A stretch of DNA of 64,000 nucleotides. Origin: Streptomyces sp. NBC_00523 (GTDB taxonomy: Bacteria > Actinomycetota > Actinomycetes > Streptomycetales > Streptomycetaceae). This document shows, piece after piece, positions 8,230-22,506 of this stretch. Position 1 is the stretch's first letter. Every line of letters begins with the position of its first letter. The notes beneath the pieces are model-generated. The model was not told the DNA's origin and made no database searches. It saw nothing but the letters and a program-made list of their open reading frames with translations. The DNA lies in NCBI RefSeq assembly GCF_036346615.1, contig NZ_CP107836.1:3658001-3722000 (forward strand), given 5' to 3'. Made by a program: the position numbers and the translations under genes.

Positions 8230-8545
8230 TTCCCGTGCGCCCGGGCGTTCACACACGCCGGGCGGCGAGAGGTCGGGTGACCACCGTCGCGCCCATCGGG
8301 GCCCCCGGCTTCGCAGGGGGGCCCTGGCCTGTATCTCGTACCGGCTCCTGGTCCGACGGGACGGGGACCGGCTCCTGGCCGCTGAGACCGGGACCAGCCT
8401 CATGCCGACAGGACCGGGACTGCCCTCAGCCGCCCTGGTCCAGGCAGGCGTTCATCCTCGGTACCCTCACGGAGACGCCGCACGGCCGCCTGCGGCGTAC
8501 GGCCACGAGACGACGCGCAGCCTCCTCACGTGAGTAGGTTCGACA
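8230..8545. other. Gene-free stretch
   Basis: About 315 bases between two terminators. It contains two copies of ACCGGCTCCTGG (near 8340 and 8369) and a GGGCCCCC/GGGGGGCCC hairpin-like element near 8298-8324. No open frame has coding character and no RNA gene is recognised. Confidence 0.4.
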
Positions 8546-8549
8546 ACGC

Positions 8550-8585
8550 CGAAGGCCCCCCACCGTTTCCGGTGGGGGGCCTTCG
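8550..8585. terminator. Strong terminator downstream of tRNA-Ile
   Basis: A perfect 16-base inverted repeat (8550-8565 with 8570-8585; CGAAGGCCCCCCACCG) has a TTTC loop and lies six bases past the tRNA-Ile 3' end. It should work in both directions. Confidence 0.85.
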
Positions 8586-8590
8586 TACTG

Positions 8591-8664
8591 TGGGGCTAAC
8601 AGGATTTGAACCTGTGGCCTCATCCTTATCAGGGATGCGCTCTAACCAACTGAGCTATAGCCCC
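8591..8664 (-). tRNA. tRNA-Ile (anticodon GAT)
   Basis: A 74-base cloverleaf on the minus strand: GGGGCTATAGCTCAG at the 5' end, anticodon arm CATCC-CTGATAA-GGATG (anticodon GAT), T-loop GGTTCAAATCC, acceptor 3' strand TAGCCCC and discriminator A. No CCA is encoded. It sits just downstream of the gyrA/DUF3566 genes, the conserved actinobacterial position. Confidence 0.97.
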
Positions 8665-8740
8665 GCCGCGCTTTTCCGTCGCGCTGACTTCTGAAGATTA
8701 GCGCACGTCGGGGCCAGTCCCAAAATCGATACCCGGAGGG

Positions 8741-9430
8741 CTACTCGTCCTCCGCCAGCGTGAGCTCGACACCGCCCACGAAGCCCGCCGACAGGTTGTA
8801 GATGAAGGCGCCCAGCGTCGCCAGCGCGGTGGCCAGGACCACGTCGATCACCGCGATGACCGAGGTGAAGATCAGGACCCTGGGCAGCGACAGGAACGCC
8901 TGGAGGTCGAAGCCGTTGCCCTCGTTGGAGCCGGTCGCCTCGCTGATGGTGCCGCCCACGGTGGAGAAGACGCCCATCGCGTCCATCACCATCCACAGGA
9001 CCGCCGACGCCATCACCGTGCAGATGCCGAGCGCGATGGACAGCAGGAAGCTGACCTTCATCACCGACCACGGATCGGCCTTGGACACCCGCAGGCGCGC
9101 CTTACGGGTACGCGGAGTGGTCCGCGCCCCCGTCCGCGGCTTGCGGGCCGTCTGGGCCGGTCCCACGCCCTGCTGAGCACCGTAGGGCCGCCCACCGCCC
9201 TGGGTCCCGCCCGGAGGCGAGGGGTAGGCCTGCGGCGGGTGGTACGGGCCCGCCTGGCCCGGTGCGGGTTCCCGCTCGCCGGGCAGCGGCCCGGTCGCGT
9301 AACCCTCGTACTGGGGCTGAGGGCCCCGCGTATCCGTCACAGTGCCCCCTTGGGAGTCCGTGGCGGGGCCACGGGCACCGTTACCTCCGGCTCCGGAAGC
9401 GGCCGAACCGGCGCCCGTGGCTCCACTCAC
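8741..9430 (-). CDS. DUF3566 family transmembrane protein
   Basis: A 229-residue protein. The first ~105 residues are a disordered Gly/Pro/Gln/Tyr-rich cytoplasmic segment. The DUF3566 domain follows: a basic stretch (KARLRVSKADPWSVMK), a first membrane helix (VSFLLSIALGICTVMASAVLW), a loop with GGTISEATGS, a second helix (VLIFTSVIAVIDVVLATALATLGAFIY), and an acidic end. The GTG start lies three bases after the gyrA stop, and its GAGGAG ribosome site overlaps that stop, so translation is coupled to gyrase. The same protein follows gyrA in mycobacteria. A cell-envelope or polar-growth role has been suggested for relatives; here it is unproven. Confidence 0.85.
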   Translation of the reverse strand: MSGATGAGSAASGAGGNGARGPATDSQGGTVTDTRGPQPQYEGYATGPLPGEREPAPGQAGPYHPPQAYPSPPGGTQGGGRPYGAQQGVGPAQTARKPRTGARTTPRTRKARLRVSKADPWSVMKVSFLLSIALGICTVMASAVLWMVMDAMGVFSTVGGTISEATGSNEGNGFDLQAFLSLPRVLIFTSVIAVIDVVLATALATLGAFIYNLSAGFVGGVELTLAEDE

Positions 9431-9433
9431 GCT

Positions 9434-12088
<2,655 letters not shown>

Positions 12089-12134
12089 TGCTGGTCAAAG
12101 TCCTTTCGCGCTGCGGCTTGCTTGTACGGCCGAC

Positions 12135-14300
<2,166 letters not shown>

Positions 14301-14482
14301 CTACCGGTAGCGCCGACCCGAATGGGGGTTTGCGGGTACCTGAGTACGCATGTGCCGCCCTGAATGAGCGGCTGACGACTCCCCATATCCGGGACGGGGC
14401 CTCAAGGGGCTCACGCAGGCGTTGAGCGCTTCGGCCTGTCAGCCTCCCGCTACGGTGAGGGACGCCCGCTCACCACCACCTG

Positions 14483-14496
14483 GTTTCACGTGAAAC
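14483..14496. other. parS centromere site 1
   Basis: A perfect GTTTCACGTGAAAC, the Streptomyces ParB-binding palindrome, in the gap between dciA and gyrB. Confidence 0.95.
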
Positions 14497-14570
14497 GTCA
14501 TCGGATTCCCGGGCAGCCGGAGCGCGGCACACAGTCCGCTACGGGCACGAAAAGCGCAGGTCGCGGCGGG

Positions 14571-15134
14571 TCAGCCGTAGGTGTCGCCCGGGCCCGTGCT
14601 CCCCGGGGCGCGCAGCGGGCCGAACCGGTGCTGCGGGCCGCCGGGACCCAGCACCTTGATCATCCGCACCGTGCCGTTGCCCAGGTCCGCGTTGAGCCGG
14701 GCCACCAGCTGTGGAGCCAGCAGCCGCAGCTGCGTCGCCCAGGCCGTCGAATCGCACTGCACCGTCAGGACGCGCTGGTCCGGTTCCTCGTCGTACCGCA
14801 CGGGCACACAGTGCAGCGCGAGGTCGTCACCGACGATCTGCGGCCAGCGGCCCATCACCCCGCCGACCGCCGCCGGGGTCTCCCAGCCGCGCTCGGTGAT
14901 CAGCCGGTTGATCGCGGCGCCCAGCGGCAGCGGATCGCGGCCGTCCCGCCGCGCCCCGGAGCGCAGGCCGCCGCCGCGCCTGGCCTGCTTCTTCTGCTGC
15001 GCCGCCTCGCCGCGCGCCCGCGCCTGCTCCTTGGCCGCGCGCAGGGCGACCCGGGCCAGGTCCACACCGGACGGCTCCGCGGGCTTCGCCCCGTCCTCGC
15101 CGCCGGGGGTCTTCCCCGCACCGTCGCCGCTCAT
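14571..15134 (-). CDS. dciA: DUF721 protein, DciA-type DnaB helicase operator
   Basis: A 187-residue protein of the DUF721/DciA family. DciA is the ancestral bacterial factor that helps load the replicative helicase DnaB in species lacking DnaC or DnaI, and the mycobacterial homologue sits in the same place next to recF. The N-terminal ~60 residues are charged and disordered. The conserved KH-like domain ([21 protein letters not shown], then [13 protein letters not shown]) is followed by [21 protein letters not shown]. The ATG overlaps the recF stop by four bases (ATGA), so the genes are coupled. DnaB itself is encoded at 55.5 kb. The role is assigned by family and position. Confidence 0.85.
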   Translation of the reverse strand: MSGDGAGKTPGGEDGAKPAEPSGVDLARVALRAAKEQARARGEAAQQKKQARRGGGLRSGARRDGRDPLPLGAAINRLITERGWETPAAVGGVMGRWPQIVGDDLALHCVPVRYDEEPDQRVLTVQCDSTAWATQLRLLAPQLVARLNADLGNGTVRMIKVLGPGGPQHRFGPLRAPGSTGPGDTYG

Positions 15135-16261
15135 ACCCGCTCCACCTCGCCGGCGGTCACCGCGTACCGCGTCCCCGCGAGCGCTCCCGGCACGTCGTCG
15201 TCCACCGCCGCGGTGACCAGCACCTGCTCGGCGGGCGCCACCAGCTCCGCCAGCCGCTCCCTGCGGCGGGCGTCCAGCTCGGCGAACACGTCGTCCAGCA
15301 CCAGCACCGGTTCGTTGCCCTCGCCGCGCAGCAGCTCGTACGAGGCGAGGCGCAGCGCCAGCGCGTACGACCAGGACTCCCCGTGGCTCGCGTACCCCTT
15401 GGCGGGCATCCCGCGCAGGCCGAGCACCAGGTCGTCGCGGTGCGGGCCGACCAGCGTCACTCCACGCTCGATCTCCTGCTTGCGGACCCCGGCCAGGGCC
15501 TCGATGAGCTGTCCGTACAGCTCCTCGCGCGTGCGCGCGGGGCCGGCCTCGCCGCCGACGGAGCTGCGGTAGTCCAGCGCCAGCGGGCCGCCGCCCGGCG
15601 CCACGTCGCCGTAGGCCTTGTCCGCCAGCGGCTGGAGCGTGGCGATCAGGTCCAGGCGCTGGGCCAGCAGCTCTGCGCCCACCCCGGCCAGATGCTGGTC
15701 CCACACGTCGAGCGTCGACAGATCGAGGGAGCGCCCACCGTGTCTGCGGGCCATCGCGGCGGACTTCAGCAGCGTGTTCCGTTGCTTGAGCACACGCTCG
15801 TAGTCGGAGCGCACCCCGGACATCCGCGGCGACCGCGCGGTGATCAGCTCGTCCAGGAACCGCCGACGCTCGCCGGGGTCGCCCTTGATCAGGGCCAGGT
15901 CCTCGGGGGCGAACAGCACCGTCCGCACGATGCCGAGCACGTCACGGGGTCTGACCTGCGACGATCTGTTGATCCGGGCGCGGTTCGCCCGGCCCGGGTT
16001 GAGCTCCAGCTCGACCAGCTGCGAGCGCTCGCCCTGGGTGACGGCCGCCCTGATCACCGCGCGCTCGGCGCCCACGCGGACGAGCGGGGCGTCGGAGGAG
16101 ACGCGGTGGCTGCCGAGCGTGGCGAGATAGCCGACGGCCTCCACCAGATTCGTCTTGCCCTGGCCGTTGGCCCCCACGAACGCGGTGACGCCCGGGTCGA
16201 GCGACACCTCGGCCCGGGCGTACGAACGGAAGTCGGCCAGCGACAGATGCGTGACGTGCAT
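15131..16261 (-). CDS. recF: DNA replication and repair protein RecF
   Basis: A 376-residue SMC-like ATPase that helps load RecA at single-strand gaps coated with SSB. It has Walker A GANGQGKT (residues 30-37), the ABC-type signature region and Walker B ([13 protein letters not shown]). The N-terminus [19 protein letters not shown] is canonical, so the ATG at 16261 is secure. It lies in the conserved dnaN-gnd-recF-dciA order and is coupled to dciA by a four-base overlap. Ordinary length. Confidence 0.97.
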   Translation of the reverse strand: MHVTHLSLADFRSYARAEVSLDPGVTAFVGANGQGKTNLVEAVGYLATLGSHRVSSDAPLVRVGAERAVIRAAVTQGERSQLVELELNPGRANRARINRSSQVRPRDVLGIVRTVLFAPEDLALIKGDPGERRRFLDELITARSPRMSGVRSDYERVLKQRNTLLKSAAMARRHGGRSLDLSTLDVWDQHLAGVGAELLAQRLDLIATLQPLADKAYGDVAPGGGPLALDYRSSVGGEAGPARTREELYGQLIEALAGVRKQEIERGVTLVGPHRDDLVLGLRGMPAKGYASHGESWSYALALRLASYELLRGEGNEPVLVLDDVFAELDARRRERLAELVAPAEQVLVTAAVDDDVPGALAGTRYAVTAGEVERV

Positions 16262-16304
16262 GTGGTGCGCCGACCTTCCCGGCTTCCTGCTCCGTGCTCC
16301 GTCG

Positions 16305-16331
16305 GCGGGAGGAGCGGCCGGCCCCTCCCGC
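16305..16331 (-). terminator. Hairpin between gnd and recF
   Basis: GCGGGAGG and CCTCCCGC form an 8-base stem around an 11-base loop, 15 bases after the gnd stop. It may terminate or attenuate transcription before recF; no T run follows. Confidence 0.4.
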
Positions 16332-16345
16332 TCGTCGTTGCGGGG

Positions 16346-17224
16346 TTACTTCTTGTTCTCGACCGCGTGGCCACCGAACTGGTTGCGCAGCGCGGCGATC
16401 ATCTTCATCTGCGGGGAGTCGTCCTGGCGCGAGGCGAAGCGCGCGAAGAGCGACGCCGTGATCGCGGGCAGCGGCACCGCGTTGTCGATCGCGGCCTCGA
16501 CCGTCCAGCGGCCCTCGCCCGAGTCGGCCGCGTAGCCGCGGAGCTTGTCGAGGTGCTCGTCGTCGTCCAAGGCGTTGACCGCCAGGTCGAGCAGCCAGGA
16601 ACGGATGACCGTGCCCTCCTGCCAGGAGCGGAAGACCTCGCGCACGTCGGTGACGGAGTCGACCTTCTCCAGGAGCTCCCAGCCCTCGGCGTACGCCTGC
16701 ATCATGGCGTACTCGATGCCGTTGTGGACCATCTTGGCGAAGTGGCCGGCGCCGACCTTGCCCGCGTGGACCGCGCCGAAGTCGCCCTCGGGCTTCAGGG
16801 CGTCGAAGACCGGCTGGACCTTCGCCACGTCCTCGGCGTCGCCGCCGTACATGAGCGCGTAGCCGTTCTCGAGGCCCCAGACGCCGCCGGAGACGCCGCA
16901 GTCCACGAAGCCGATGCCCTTGGCGCGCAGCTCCTCCGCGTGCTTCTCGTCGTCGGTCCAGCGGCTGTTCCCGCCGTCCACGACGATGTCGCCGGGCGAA
17001 AGGAGCTCGGCCAGTTCGTCCACGGTGGACTGGGTCGCGGCTCCGGCCGGGACCATCACCCACACGACCCGGGGACCCTTGAGGCTGCCCACAAGCTCTT
17101 CCAGGCTGTGGACATCGGCGAGATCCGCGTTGCGGTCGTAACCGATGACGGTGTGGCCTGCGCGGCGGATGCGCTCGCGCATGTTGCCGCCCATCTTGCC
17201 GAGGCCGACGAGACCGAGCTCCAT
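16346..17224 (-). CDS. gnd: 6-phosphogluconate dehydrogenase (decarboxylating), short form
   Basis: A 292-residue enzyme of the pentose phosphate pathway, converting 6-phosphogluconate to ribulose 5-phosphate with reduction of NAD(P)+. The Rossmann motif GLGKMGGNM starts at residue 7; VDGGNSRWTDD and CGVSGGVWGLENG form the substrate-binding site, and HAGKVGAGHFAKMVHNGIEY carries the catalytic lysine. At ~290 residues it belongs to the short (YqeC-like) class, not the ~470-residue class. Its place between dnaN and recF is conserved in Streptomyces. It ends in a TAA stop, uncommon at this GC content. Confidence 0.95.
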   Translation of the reverse strand: MELGLVGLGKMGGNMRERIRRAGHTVIGYDRNADLADVHSLEELVGSLKGPRVVWVMVPAGAATQSTVDELAELLSPGDIVVDGGNSRWTDDEKHAEELRAKGIGFVDCGVSGGVWGLENGYALMYGGDAEDVAKVQPVFDALKPEGDFGAVHAGKVGAGHFAKMVHNGIEYAMMQAYAEGWELLEKVDSVTDVREVFRSWQEGTVIRSWLLDLAVNALDDDEHLDKLRGYAADSGEGRWTVEAAIDNAVPLPAITASLFARFASRQDDSPQMKMIAALRNQFGGHAVENKK

Positions 17225-17324
17225 CAGAGATTCCTTAGCGTTGTGCCGATTCGTACCCGCTTCCGAGCCTACGCCCGGAAGGGGACAGGACGCCGGGCGT
17301 GCTCGGCGCTGAACACGCCCGTCG

Positions 17325-17344
17325 GGCCCCGCCGGGGCGGGGCC
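17325..17344 (-). terminator. Terminator after dnaN
   Basis: A 20-base perfect palindrome, arms GGCCCCGCC and GGCGGGGCC, eight bases downstream of the dnaN stop. Confidence 0.6.
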
Positions 17345-17351
17345 GGGGAGG

Positions 17352-18482
17352 TCAGCCGGAGAGGCGGACCGGCATGATCAGGTACTTGTACGCGTCGTCC
17401 GCCTCGGCGTCCACGGCCGGGCGGCCGCTGAGCAGCGCCGGCTTGGTGGAGGTCGTGAACGAGAGCTGGGCGACCGGGGAGTCGATGGCGCTGAGGCCGT
17501 CCAGCAGGAAGGTCGGGTTGAAGGCGATCGAGATGTCGTCGCCCTCCAGCACGGCGTCGACCCTTTCCACAGCCTGTGCGTCGTCGCTGGAGCCGGCCTC
17601 CAGGATCAGGACGCCCTGCTCGAAGGTCAGCCGGACCGGGGTGTTGCGCTCGGCCACCAGGGCGACGCGCTTGACGGCCTCCACGAAGGGGGCGGTCTCG
17701 ATCACGGCGACCGAGTTGAACTCGGTGGGGAAGAGCGTCCGGTACTTCGGCAGGTCGCCTTCGAGCAGTCGGGTGGTCGTACGCCGTCCGGCGCCCTCGA
17801 ACCCGATGAGCCCTTCGCCGGAGCCGGAGCCGGACAGCGCCAGGGTGACCGTGTCACCGCTGGTGAGGGCCTTGGCGGTGTCGAGCAGCGTCTTGGCGGG
17901 CACCAGGGCGACAGCGGAGGCCTCCGGGTCCTCCGGCTTCCACAGGAACTCGCGGACCGCGAAGCGGTAGCGGTCGGTGGAGGCGAGGGTGACGGTGTCG
18001 CCCTCGATCTCGATGCGGACGCCGGTCAGGACGGGCAGCGTGTCGTCGCGGCCCGCGGCGATGGCGACCTGGGCGGCGGCGGAGGCGAAGACCTCACCCG
18101 GCACGGTGCCCGTCGCGGTCGGCATCTGCGGAAGCGCCGGGTACTCCTCCACAGGAAGGGTGTGGAGTGTGAATCGCGAGGAGCCGCAGGAGACGGTCGC
18201 CCGTACACCGTCTGTGGAGATCTCCACCGGCCGGTTGGGCAGGGCGCGGCAGATGTCGGCGAGCAGCCGTCCGGAGACGAGGACGGTGCCGTCCTCCTCG
18301 ACCTCGGCCTCCACCGAGACCCGCGCCGAGACCTCGTAGTCGAAGCTGGAGAAGCTGAGCGCTCCGTCCTCGGCCTTCAGCAGAAGGCCCGCGAGAACGG
18401 GCGCCGGCGGACGGGCCGGAAGGCTGCGGGCCACCCAGGCCACCGCCTCCGCGAGTACATCGCGCTCCACCCGGATCTTCAC
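17352..18482 (-). CDS. dnaN: DNA polymerase III sliding clamp, beta subunit
   Basis: A 376-residue beta clamp that encircles DNA and tethers polymerase III and other clamp-binding proteins. It starts MKIRVERDVLAEAVAWVARS, and the three repeated clamp domains fill the length. The C-terminus ends YKYLIMPVRLSG, the typical binding-groove end. GTG at 18482 has AGGAGG nine bases upstream and gives the exact family length; the longer open frame is untranslated leader. oriC separates it from dnaA upstream. Confidence 0.97.
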   Translation of the reverse strand: MKIRVERDVLAEAVAWVARSLPARPPAPVLAGLLLKAEDGALSFSSFDYEVSARVSVEAEVEEDGTVLVSGRLLADICRALPNRPVEISTDGVRATVSCGSSRFTLHTLPVEEYPALPQMPTATGTVPGEVFASAAAQVAIAAGRDDTLPVLTGVRIEIEGDTVTLASTDRYRFAVREFLWKPEDPEASAVALVPAKTLLDTAKALTSGDTVTLALSGSGSGEGLIGFEGAGRRTTTRLLEGDLPKYRTLFPTEFNSVAVIETAPFVEAVKRVALVAERNTPVRLTFEQGVLILEAGSSDDAQAVERVDAVLEGDDISIAFNPTFLLDGLSAIDSPVAQLSFTTSTKPALLSGRPAVDAEADDAYKYLIMPVRLSG

Positions 18483-18659
18483 CGGAACCGCCTCCTGCTG
18501 TCTTCGCCCTGTCGGCCTTCGTCGTCGTCGGCCTTCGTCGTCTGGTCGGGTCGCTCCGCCGATGACAGGGGGAGGACGCCGGGGACCAGTCTGACGCACC
18601 GCACCGACACTCGTTGCTGCTCGGGGTCAAATCGCGGCGAGCGGCCCGGAGCGCTCCGA

Positions 18660-19240
18660 GGGCGAGTTGTGCACAGGCCCCACTTCGAAACGGATTCCGG
18701 GCTAACTATGGGTGGTGGTAGTAGTAGGCCCTGTGGAAACCGTGGATAACCCCGTTTTCGCAGCTCAGAGCCTGTTTTTTATCCACCGACCCTGTGGGCG
18801 GAACCGGTGGACAACCCGGGCTTTCTGTGGACACCCGGAAGTTGTGCACAACCCGTACACAGGGGAGGGCAGTTTCTCCCCAGGTCTGTCCCCAGCTTTA
18901 CCCCCGTTCCCCACAGGCCAACCCTGCCTCTTGGTGTGACGCCTTTCACTCGGGACGGTGATGGGGCCTGTCGTGTTGCCGAACAGTGGACAGCCATGTG
19001 GAGAAGCGGCCTCCCGCTGGGGAAAACGGCCTCCGACCTGTGGGCAGCCGGTGGACAACCTTGAGCTCAGCCTGTGGACGAAAATCTTGTCCACAGGCTG
19101 TGGATCATCGTTGACCACAAATCCCCAACCCGCTGAGCTGGCCCAATGTCCTCCCGGAGGTTCTGCCTGTGGATGCAGTATGGACAACTTTTGGATCCCC
19201 AGGCTGTGGAGGGAAAAAAGTGCCCGGATCTGTGGAGAAC
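18660..19240. other. oriC: Chromosomal replication origin oriC
   Basis: The dnaA-dnaN gap holds many DnaA boxes (consensus TTGTCCACA) in both orientations. Cluster 1: 18667-18675, 18732-18740, 18741-18749, 18779-18787, 18806-18814, 18826-18834, 18842-18850. Cluster 2: 19050-19058, 19073-19081, 19087-19095 (perfect), 19099-19107, 19111-19119, 19168-19176, 19179-19187, 19205-19213, 19231-19239. Between them is a roughly 200-base stretch with only weak matches (for example 18985-18993). Two clusters with a spacer, and about 16-19 boxes in all, match the described Streptomyces origin layout. Most boxes have one or two mismatches, so binding should be cooperative. No clear AT-rich unwinding element is seen, as is usual in this genus. 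Confidence 0.95.
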
Positions 19241-19358
19241 ACCCGTGACCTCCCGGTTAATCGAACAGACCAGGGCCTCAGAGAGCGGACCCGGTGGACG
19301 GCCGGCCCGCGCCGGGAGCCGCGCGAAGGGGGTTGCGAGGCGCTTTTCGGGGAACACG

Positions 19359-19403
19359 GAAGGGCGCTGTGCGGACTCCTGACGAGTCCGCACAGCGCCC
19401 TTC
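19359..19403 (-). terminator. Terminator after dnaA
   Basis: A 20-base perfect inverted repeat (19359-19378 and 19384-19403) with a CTGAC loop, 31 bases past the dnaA stop. It keeps dnaA transcripts from running through oriC. Confidence 0.9.
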
Positions 19404-19434
19404 GGGTACGTGCGGGAGTCGGCGCGGGGCGCCG

Positions 19435-21234
19435 TCAGCCGTTCTTGATGCGGTTGGTGAGCTCGGTGACCTGGTTGTAGATGGAGCGCCGCTCCGCCAT
19501 CAGTGCCCGGATCTTGCGGTCCGCGTGCATCACCGTCGTATGGTCCCGGCCGCCGAACTGCGCACCGATCTTCGGCAGCGAGAGATCGGTCAGCTCACGG
19601 CACAGGTACATGGCGATCTGCCGCGCCGTCACCAGCACCCGGCTGCGCGACGATCCGCAGAGGTCTTCCACCGTCAGGCCGAAGTAGTCCGCGGTCGCCG
19701 CCATGATGGCGGACGCCGTGATCTCGGGAGCGGTGTCCTCGCCCCCCGGGATCAGGTCCTTCAGCACGATCTCCGTGAGCCCCAGGTCCACGGGCTGCCG
19801 GTTGAGGCTCGCGAAGGCCGTCACCCGGATGAGAGCGCCTTCCAGCTCACGGATGTTGCGCGAGATGCGCGAGGCGATGAACTCCAGCACCTCCGGCGGG
19901 GCGTTGAGCTGCTCCTGCACCGCCTTCTTGCGCAGGATCGCGATCCGGGTCTCCAGCTCGGGAGGCTGTACGTCGGTGGTCAGCCCCCACTCGAAACGAT
20001 TCCGCAACCGGTCCTCCAGAGTGACCAGTTGCTTCGGTGGCCGGTCGGAGGACAGCACGATCTGCTTGTTGGCGTTGTGCAGCGTATTGAAGGTGTGGAA
20101 GAACTCCTCCTGCGTCGACTCCTTGCTCGCCAGGAACTGGATGTCGTCCACAAGCAGGATGTCGACGTCGCGGTACCGCTTGCGGAAGGTGTCGCCCTTG
20201 CCGTCGCGGATCGAGTTGATGAACTCGTTGGTGAACTCCTCGGAGCTCACGTACCGCACCCGGGTGCCCGGGTAGAGGCTCCGCGCGTAGTGCCCGATGG
20301 CGTGCAGCAGATGCGTCTTGCCGAGACCCGACTCCCCGTAGACGAACAGGGGGTTGTACGCCTTCGCGGGCGCCTCGGCCACCGCCACGGCCGCGGCGTG
20401 CGCGAAGCGGTTCGAGGCCCCGATGACGAAGGTGTCGAAGAGGTACTTCGGGTTCAGCCGGGCGTGCGGCTCGCCGGGGCCGGGGGCCGGTGCGGGCTGT
20501 GCGCCCATCGGGCCCGGGGCGCCGCCGGGGCGGCCGGTGCCCGCGCGGTGCTGCGGCTCCGGCAGCTCGGGGCGCTCGGAACGGGGGCGCTCGGTGTGCT
20601 GGGGCTCGTACCCCTGCCGCTCGGGCGGCTGCTGACGGTAGTCGTGCTGCGGGGGGCGGCCGCCGCCGTACGGCTCGCGCCACTGCTCGGGCGCCGGCTC
20701 GCGGTCCTGGAACCCGCCGAGCCGGGGCTGCTGCCAGGACAGGTCCTCCTGGGTGCGCGGCCAGGCGCCGGGCTCCGGGCGCTGCTGCTGGTAGTCCGGG
20801 TAGGCGGGCCGCGCGGTGGGCATGCCGTCGTCCGAGGGCCGGCCCCCGTAGCCGTCGTACGCGTCGCCGTGCCGGCCCTCGTCGTGCTGAGGGCCCTGGT
20901 AGCGGTGGGACGGCTGGGGGGACTGGTGCATGGGGGGCGCCGGGGGGCCGGACGGCTCGCCCGCGGAGTCGTCCACCGTGATCGCGATCCGGATGGGGCG
21001 CCCGCACTCACGGCTCAGCGTCTCGCTGATGAGGGGGGCGAGGCGGCCTTCGAGGACCCGCTTGCCCCATTCATTGGGGACGGCGAGGAGCGCGGTGTCG
21101 GCGACCAGGGCGAGCGGCTGACAGCGTTCGATCCACTGCTTGTCCTTCGGCTCGATGCCCTGCTGCCCCTCCCCGAGGAGCTGTTCCAGCACTCGCGGCC
21201 ACACTGCGGCAAGATCGGCAGGTACGTCAGCCAC
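19435..21234 (-). CDS. dnaA: Chromosomal replication initiator DnaA
   Basis: A 599-residue AAA+ initiator that binds DnaA boxes and opens oriC. Domain I starts [20 protein letters not shown]. Domain II is a very long (~150 residues) acidic, Pro/Gln/Arg-rich linker, typical of Streptomyces. Domain III has Walker [10 protein letters not shown] and Walker [10 protein letters not shown]. Domain IV ends with the DNA-binding signature [14 protein letters not shown] at 21234 gives the family N-terminus; the extra 36 codons upstream are non-coding. Two DnaA boxes (21375-21395) about 140 bases upstream suggest autoregulation. Confidence 0.98.
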   Translation of the reverse strand: MADVPADLAAVWPRVLEQLLGEGQQGIEPKDKQWIERCQPLALVADTALLAVPNEWGKRVLEGRLAPLISETLSRECGRPIRIAITVDDSAGEPSGPPAPPMHQSPQPSHRYQGPQHDEGRHGDAYDGYGGRPSDDGMPTARPAYPDYQQQRPEPGAWPRTQEDLSWQQPRLGGFQDREPAPEQWREPYGGGRPPQHDYRQQPPERQGYEPQHTERPRSERPELPEPQHRAGTGRPGGAPGPMGAQPAPAPGPGEPHARLNPKYLFDTFVIGASNRFAHAAAVAVAEAPAKAYNPLFVYGESGLGKTHLLHAIGHYARSLYPGTRVRYVSSEEFTNEFINSIRDGKGDTFRKRYRDVDILLVDDIQFLASKESTQEEFFHTFNTLHNANKQIVLSSDRPPKQLVTLEDRLRNRFEWGLTTDVQPPELETRIAILRKKAVQEQLNAPPEVLEFIASRISRNIRELEGALIRVTAFASLNRQPVDLGLTEIVLKDLIPGGEDTAPEITASAIMAATADYFGLTVEDLCGSSRSRVLVTARQIAMYLCRELTDLSLPKIGAQFGGRDHTTVMHADRKIRALMAERRSIYNQVTELTNRIKNG

Positions 21235-21616
21235 AGGGCACGCTCTCTCGCTGGTCCCACGAATGTGTGGTTCTCGGGACGGTTTGGGTCGGGATGGGTG
21301 AGGACCGGCAGGCGGGAAGAAAAAGAACCGGAGTTCAGCCACGGTAGTCAGCCCGACCGGCGCGGTTCAAGTCGTTGTCCACAGCCTGTGCACAATGGGG
21401 GGTCCGACAGGGTCGGTTTGACCGGATGGCGTAGCCGCGCGTACCGTGACCAGGTCGAGTTGTCGATGGCTGCTGCCGCCTGCCTCCGATGGGCAAAGAT
21501 CACGATCTGTGATTGTGAATGCGGTGCACTAGGGCGTTTACGCGAGTCTCTCGTGGGCGCACGGTGACAGCCAGGCGATGTCCCGCCAACACACGAGTCA
21601 TTTCTGGAGCCCCCGA
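21235..21616. promoter_or_regulatory. dnaA / rpmH divergent promoter region with two DnaA boxes
   Basis: This 382-base gap contains a perfect DnaA box TTGTCCACA (21375-21383) and, three bases further, the inverted TGTGCACAA (21387-21395). The pair faces inward, 140-160 bases before dnaA, where DnaA is known to repress its own gene in Streptomyces. The rpmH promoter must lie in the right half; I could not fix its -35/-10 boxes. Confidence 0.7.
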
Positions 21617-21754
21617 GTGAGCAAGCGCACCTTCCAGCCGAACAACCGTCGTCGCGCGAAGACCCACGGCTTCCGGCTGCGTATGCGTACCCGTGCCGGC
21701 CGCGCGATTCTCGCGTCCCGCCGTAGCAAGGGTCGCGCAAGCCTGTCCGCCTGA
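21617..21754 (+). CDS. rpmH: 50S ribosomal protein L34
   Basis: A 45-residue, very basic protein of the large ribosomal subunit: [20 protein letters not shown], then [19 protein letters not shown]. Length and sequence are canonical. It starts with GTG, preceded by TGGAGCCCCCGA. It is the first gene of the rpmH-rnpA-yidD-yidC-jag-rsmG cluster, divergent from dnaA. It is too short for most open-frame searches. Confidence 0.97.
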   Translation: MSKRTFQPNNRRRAKTHGFRLRMRTRAGRAILASRRSKGRASLSA

Positions 21755-21775
21755 TCGCGTACAGGTCGTCATGAC

Positions 21776-22147
21776 GTGCTGCCTTCCGAGAATCGGCTGA
21801 GGCGGCGCGAGGACTTCGCGACCGCGGTACGACGAGGACGCCGGGCCGGTCGCCCGCTCCTCGTCGTCCATCTACGAAGCGGTGCAACCGACCCGCACGT
21901 GCCTGGGGAGAACGTTCCCCCGCCGCGTGCGGGTTTCGTTGTCAGCAAAGCCGTGGGTGGTGCGGTCGTCCGCACAGCGGTGAAGCGCAGGCTTCGCCAC
22001 CTGGTCCGAGAACGGCTCGCCCTGCTGCCCCCCGGTAGCCTGGTTGTCGTACGAGCGTTGCCCGGATCGGGTGACGCCGGCCATGAACAGCTGGCCCGAG
22101 ACCTGGACGCCGCCTTGCAGCGGCTGCTGGGAGGGGGCGTGCGATGA
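21776..22147 (+). CDS. rnpA: Ribonuclease P protein component
   Basis: A 123-residue basic protein that binds the RNase P RNA and helps it remove 5' leaders from tRNA precursors. It begins [20 protein letters not shown] and includes the RNA-binding segment [16 protein letters not shown], where the usual RNR motif reads RTAVKRR. Start is GTG, 21 bases after rpmH; the stop overlaps yidD by four bases (ATGA). The order rpmH-rnpA-yidD-yidC is nearly universal. Confidence 0.96.
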   Translation: MLPSENRLRRREDFATAVRRGRRAGRPLLVVHLRSGATDPHVPGENVPPPRAGFVVSKAVGGAVVRTAVKRRLRHLVRERLALLPPGSLVVVRALPGSGDAGHEQLARDLDAALQRLLGGGVR

Positions 22148-22503
22148 AGTACCCGCTGCTGGCTCTCATCAAGCTGTACCAGTGGACGATCAGCCCACTT
22201 CTCGGGCCTGTCTGCCGTTACTACCCGTCGTGTTCCCACTATGGATATACGGCGATCGACCGGCACGGAGCGATCAAGGGAACGGCGCTGACAGCCTGGC
22301 GCATCCTGCGATGCAATCCGTGGTCACCCGGCGGCGTGGACTACGTACCACCACGCAAACGTCCGCGTTGGCACGAACTGCTGCGCAGCGCCATACGCGG
22401 CAGCAAGGGCGGGGACTCCGCCGCTGACGTGCCTCCCGGGGGTTCGGCCACCGAGCTCCCGAGTTCGGCCGCAGAGACTTCGCCCAATGCTCAAGGAGCC
22501 TGA
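22144..22503 (+). CDS. yidD: Membrane protein insertion efficiency factor YidD
   Basis: A 119-residue protein. The first 80 residues are the YidD domain: [20 protein letters not shown], then [11 protein letters not shown] and [11 protein letters not shown], with the three conserved cysteines. YidD sits at the inner face of the membrane and helps YidC insert proteins. The last ~35 residues are a low-complexity Ser/Ala/Gly extension. It overlaps rnpA and is followed three bases later by yidC. Confidence 0.95.
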   Translation: MKYPLLALIKLYQWTISPLLGPVCRYYPSCSHYGYTAIDRHGAIKGTALTAWRILRCNPWSPGGVDYVPPRKRPRWHELLRSAIRGSKGGDSAADVPPGGSATELPSSAAETSPNAQGA

Positions 22504-22506
22504 TTA

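Noticed and set aside
8230..8545. Short open frames between the terminators
   Set aside because: No ribosome site, no codon bias, no family resemblance.
16261..16345. Separate small gene between recF and gnd
   Set aside because: Only a hairpin is present; no frame has a start and ribosome site.
17560..17580. DnaA boxes inside dnaN (TTTCCACAGCCTGTGCG)
   Set aside because: Two or more mismatches and explained by coding sequence; too weak to call.
19294..21567. 757-codon plus-strand open frame
   Set aside because: Antisense to dnaA; it also crosses the dnaA terminator and promoter.
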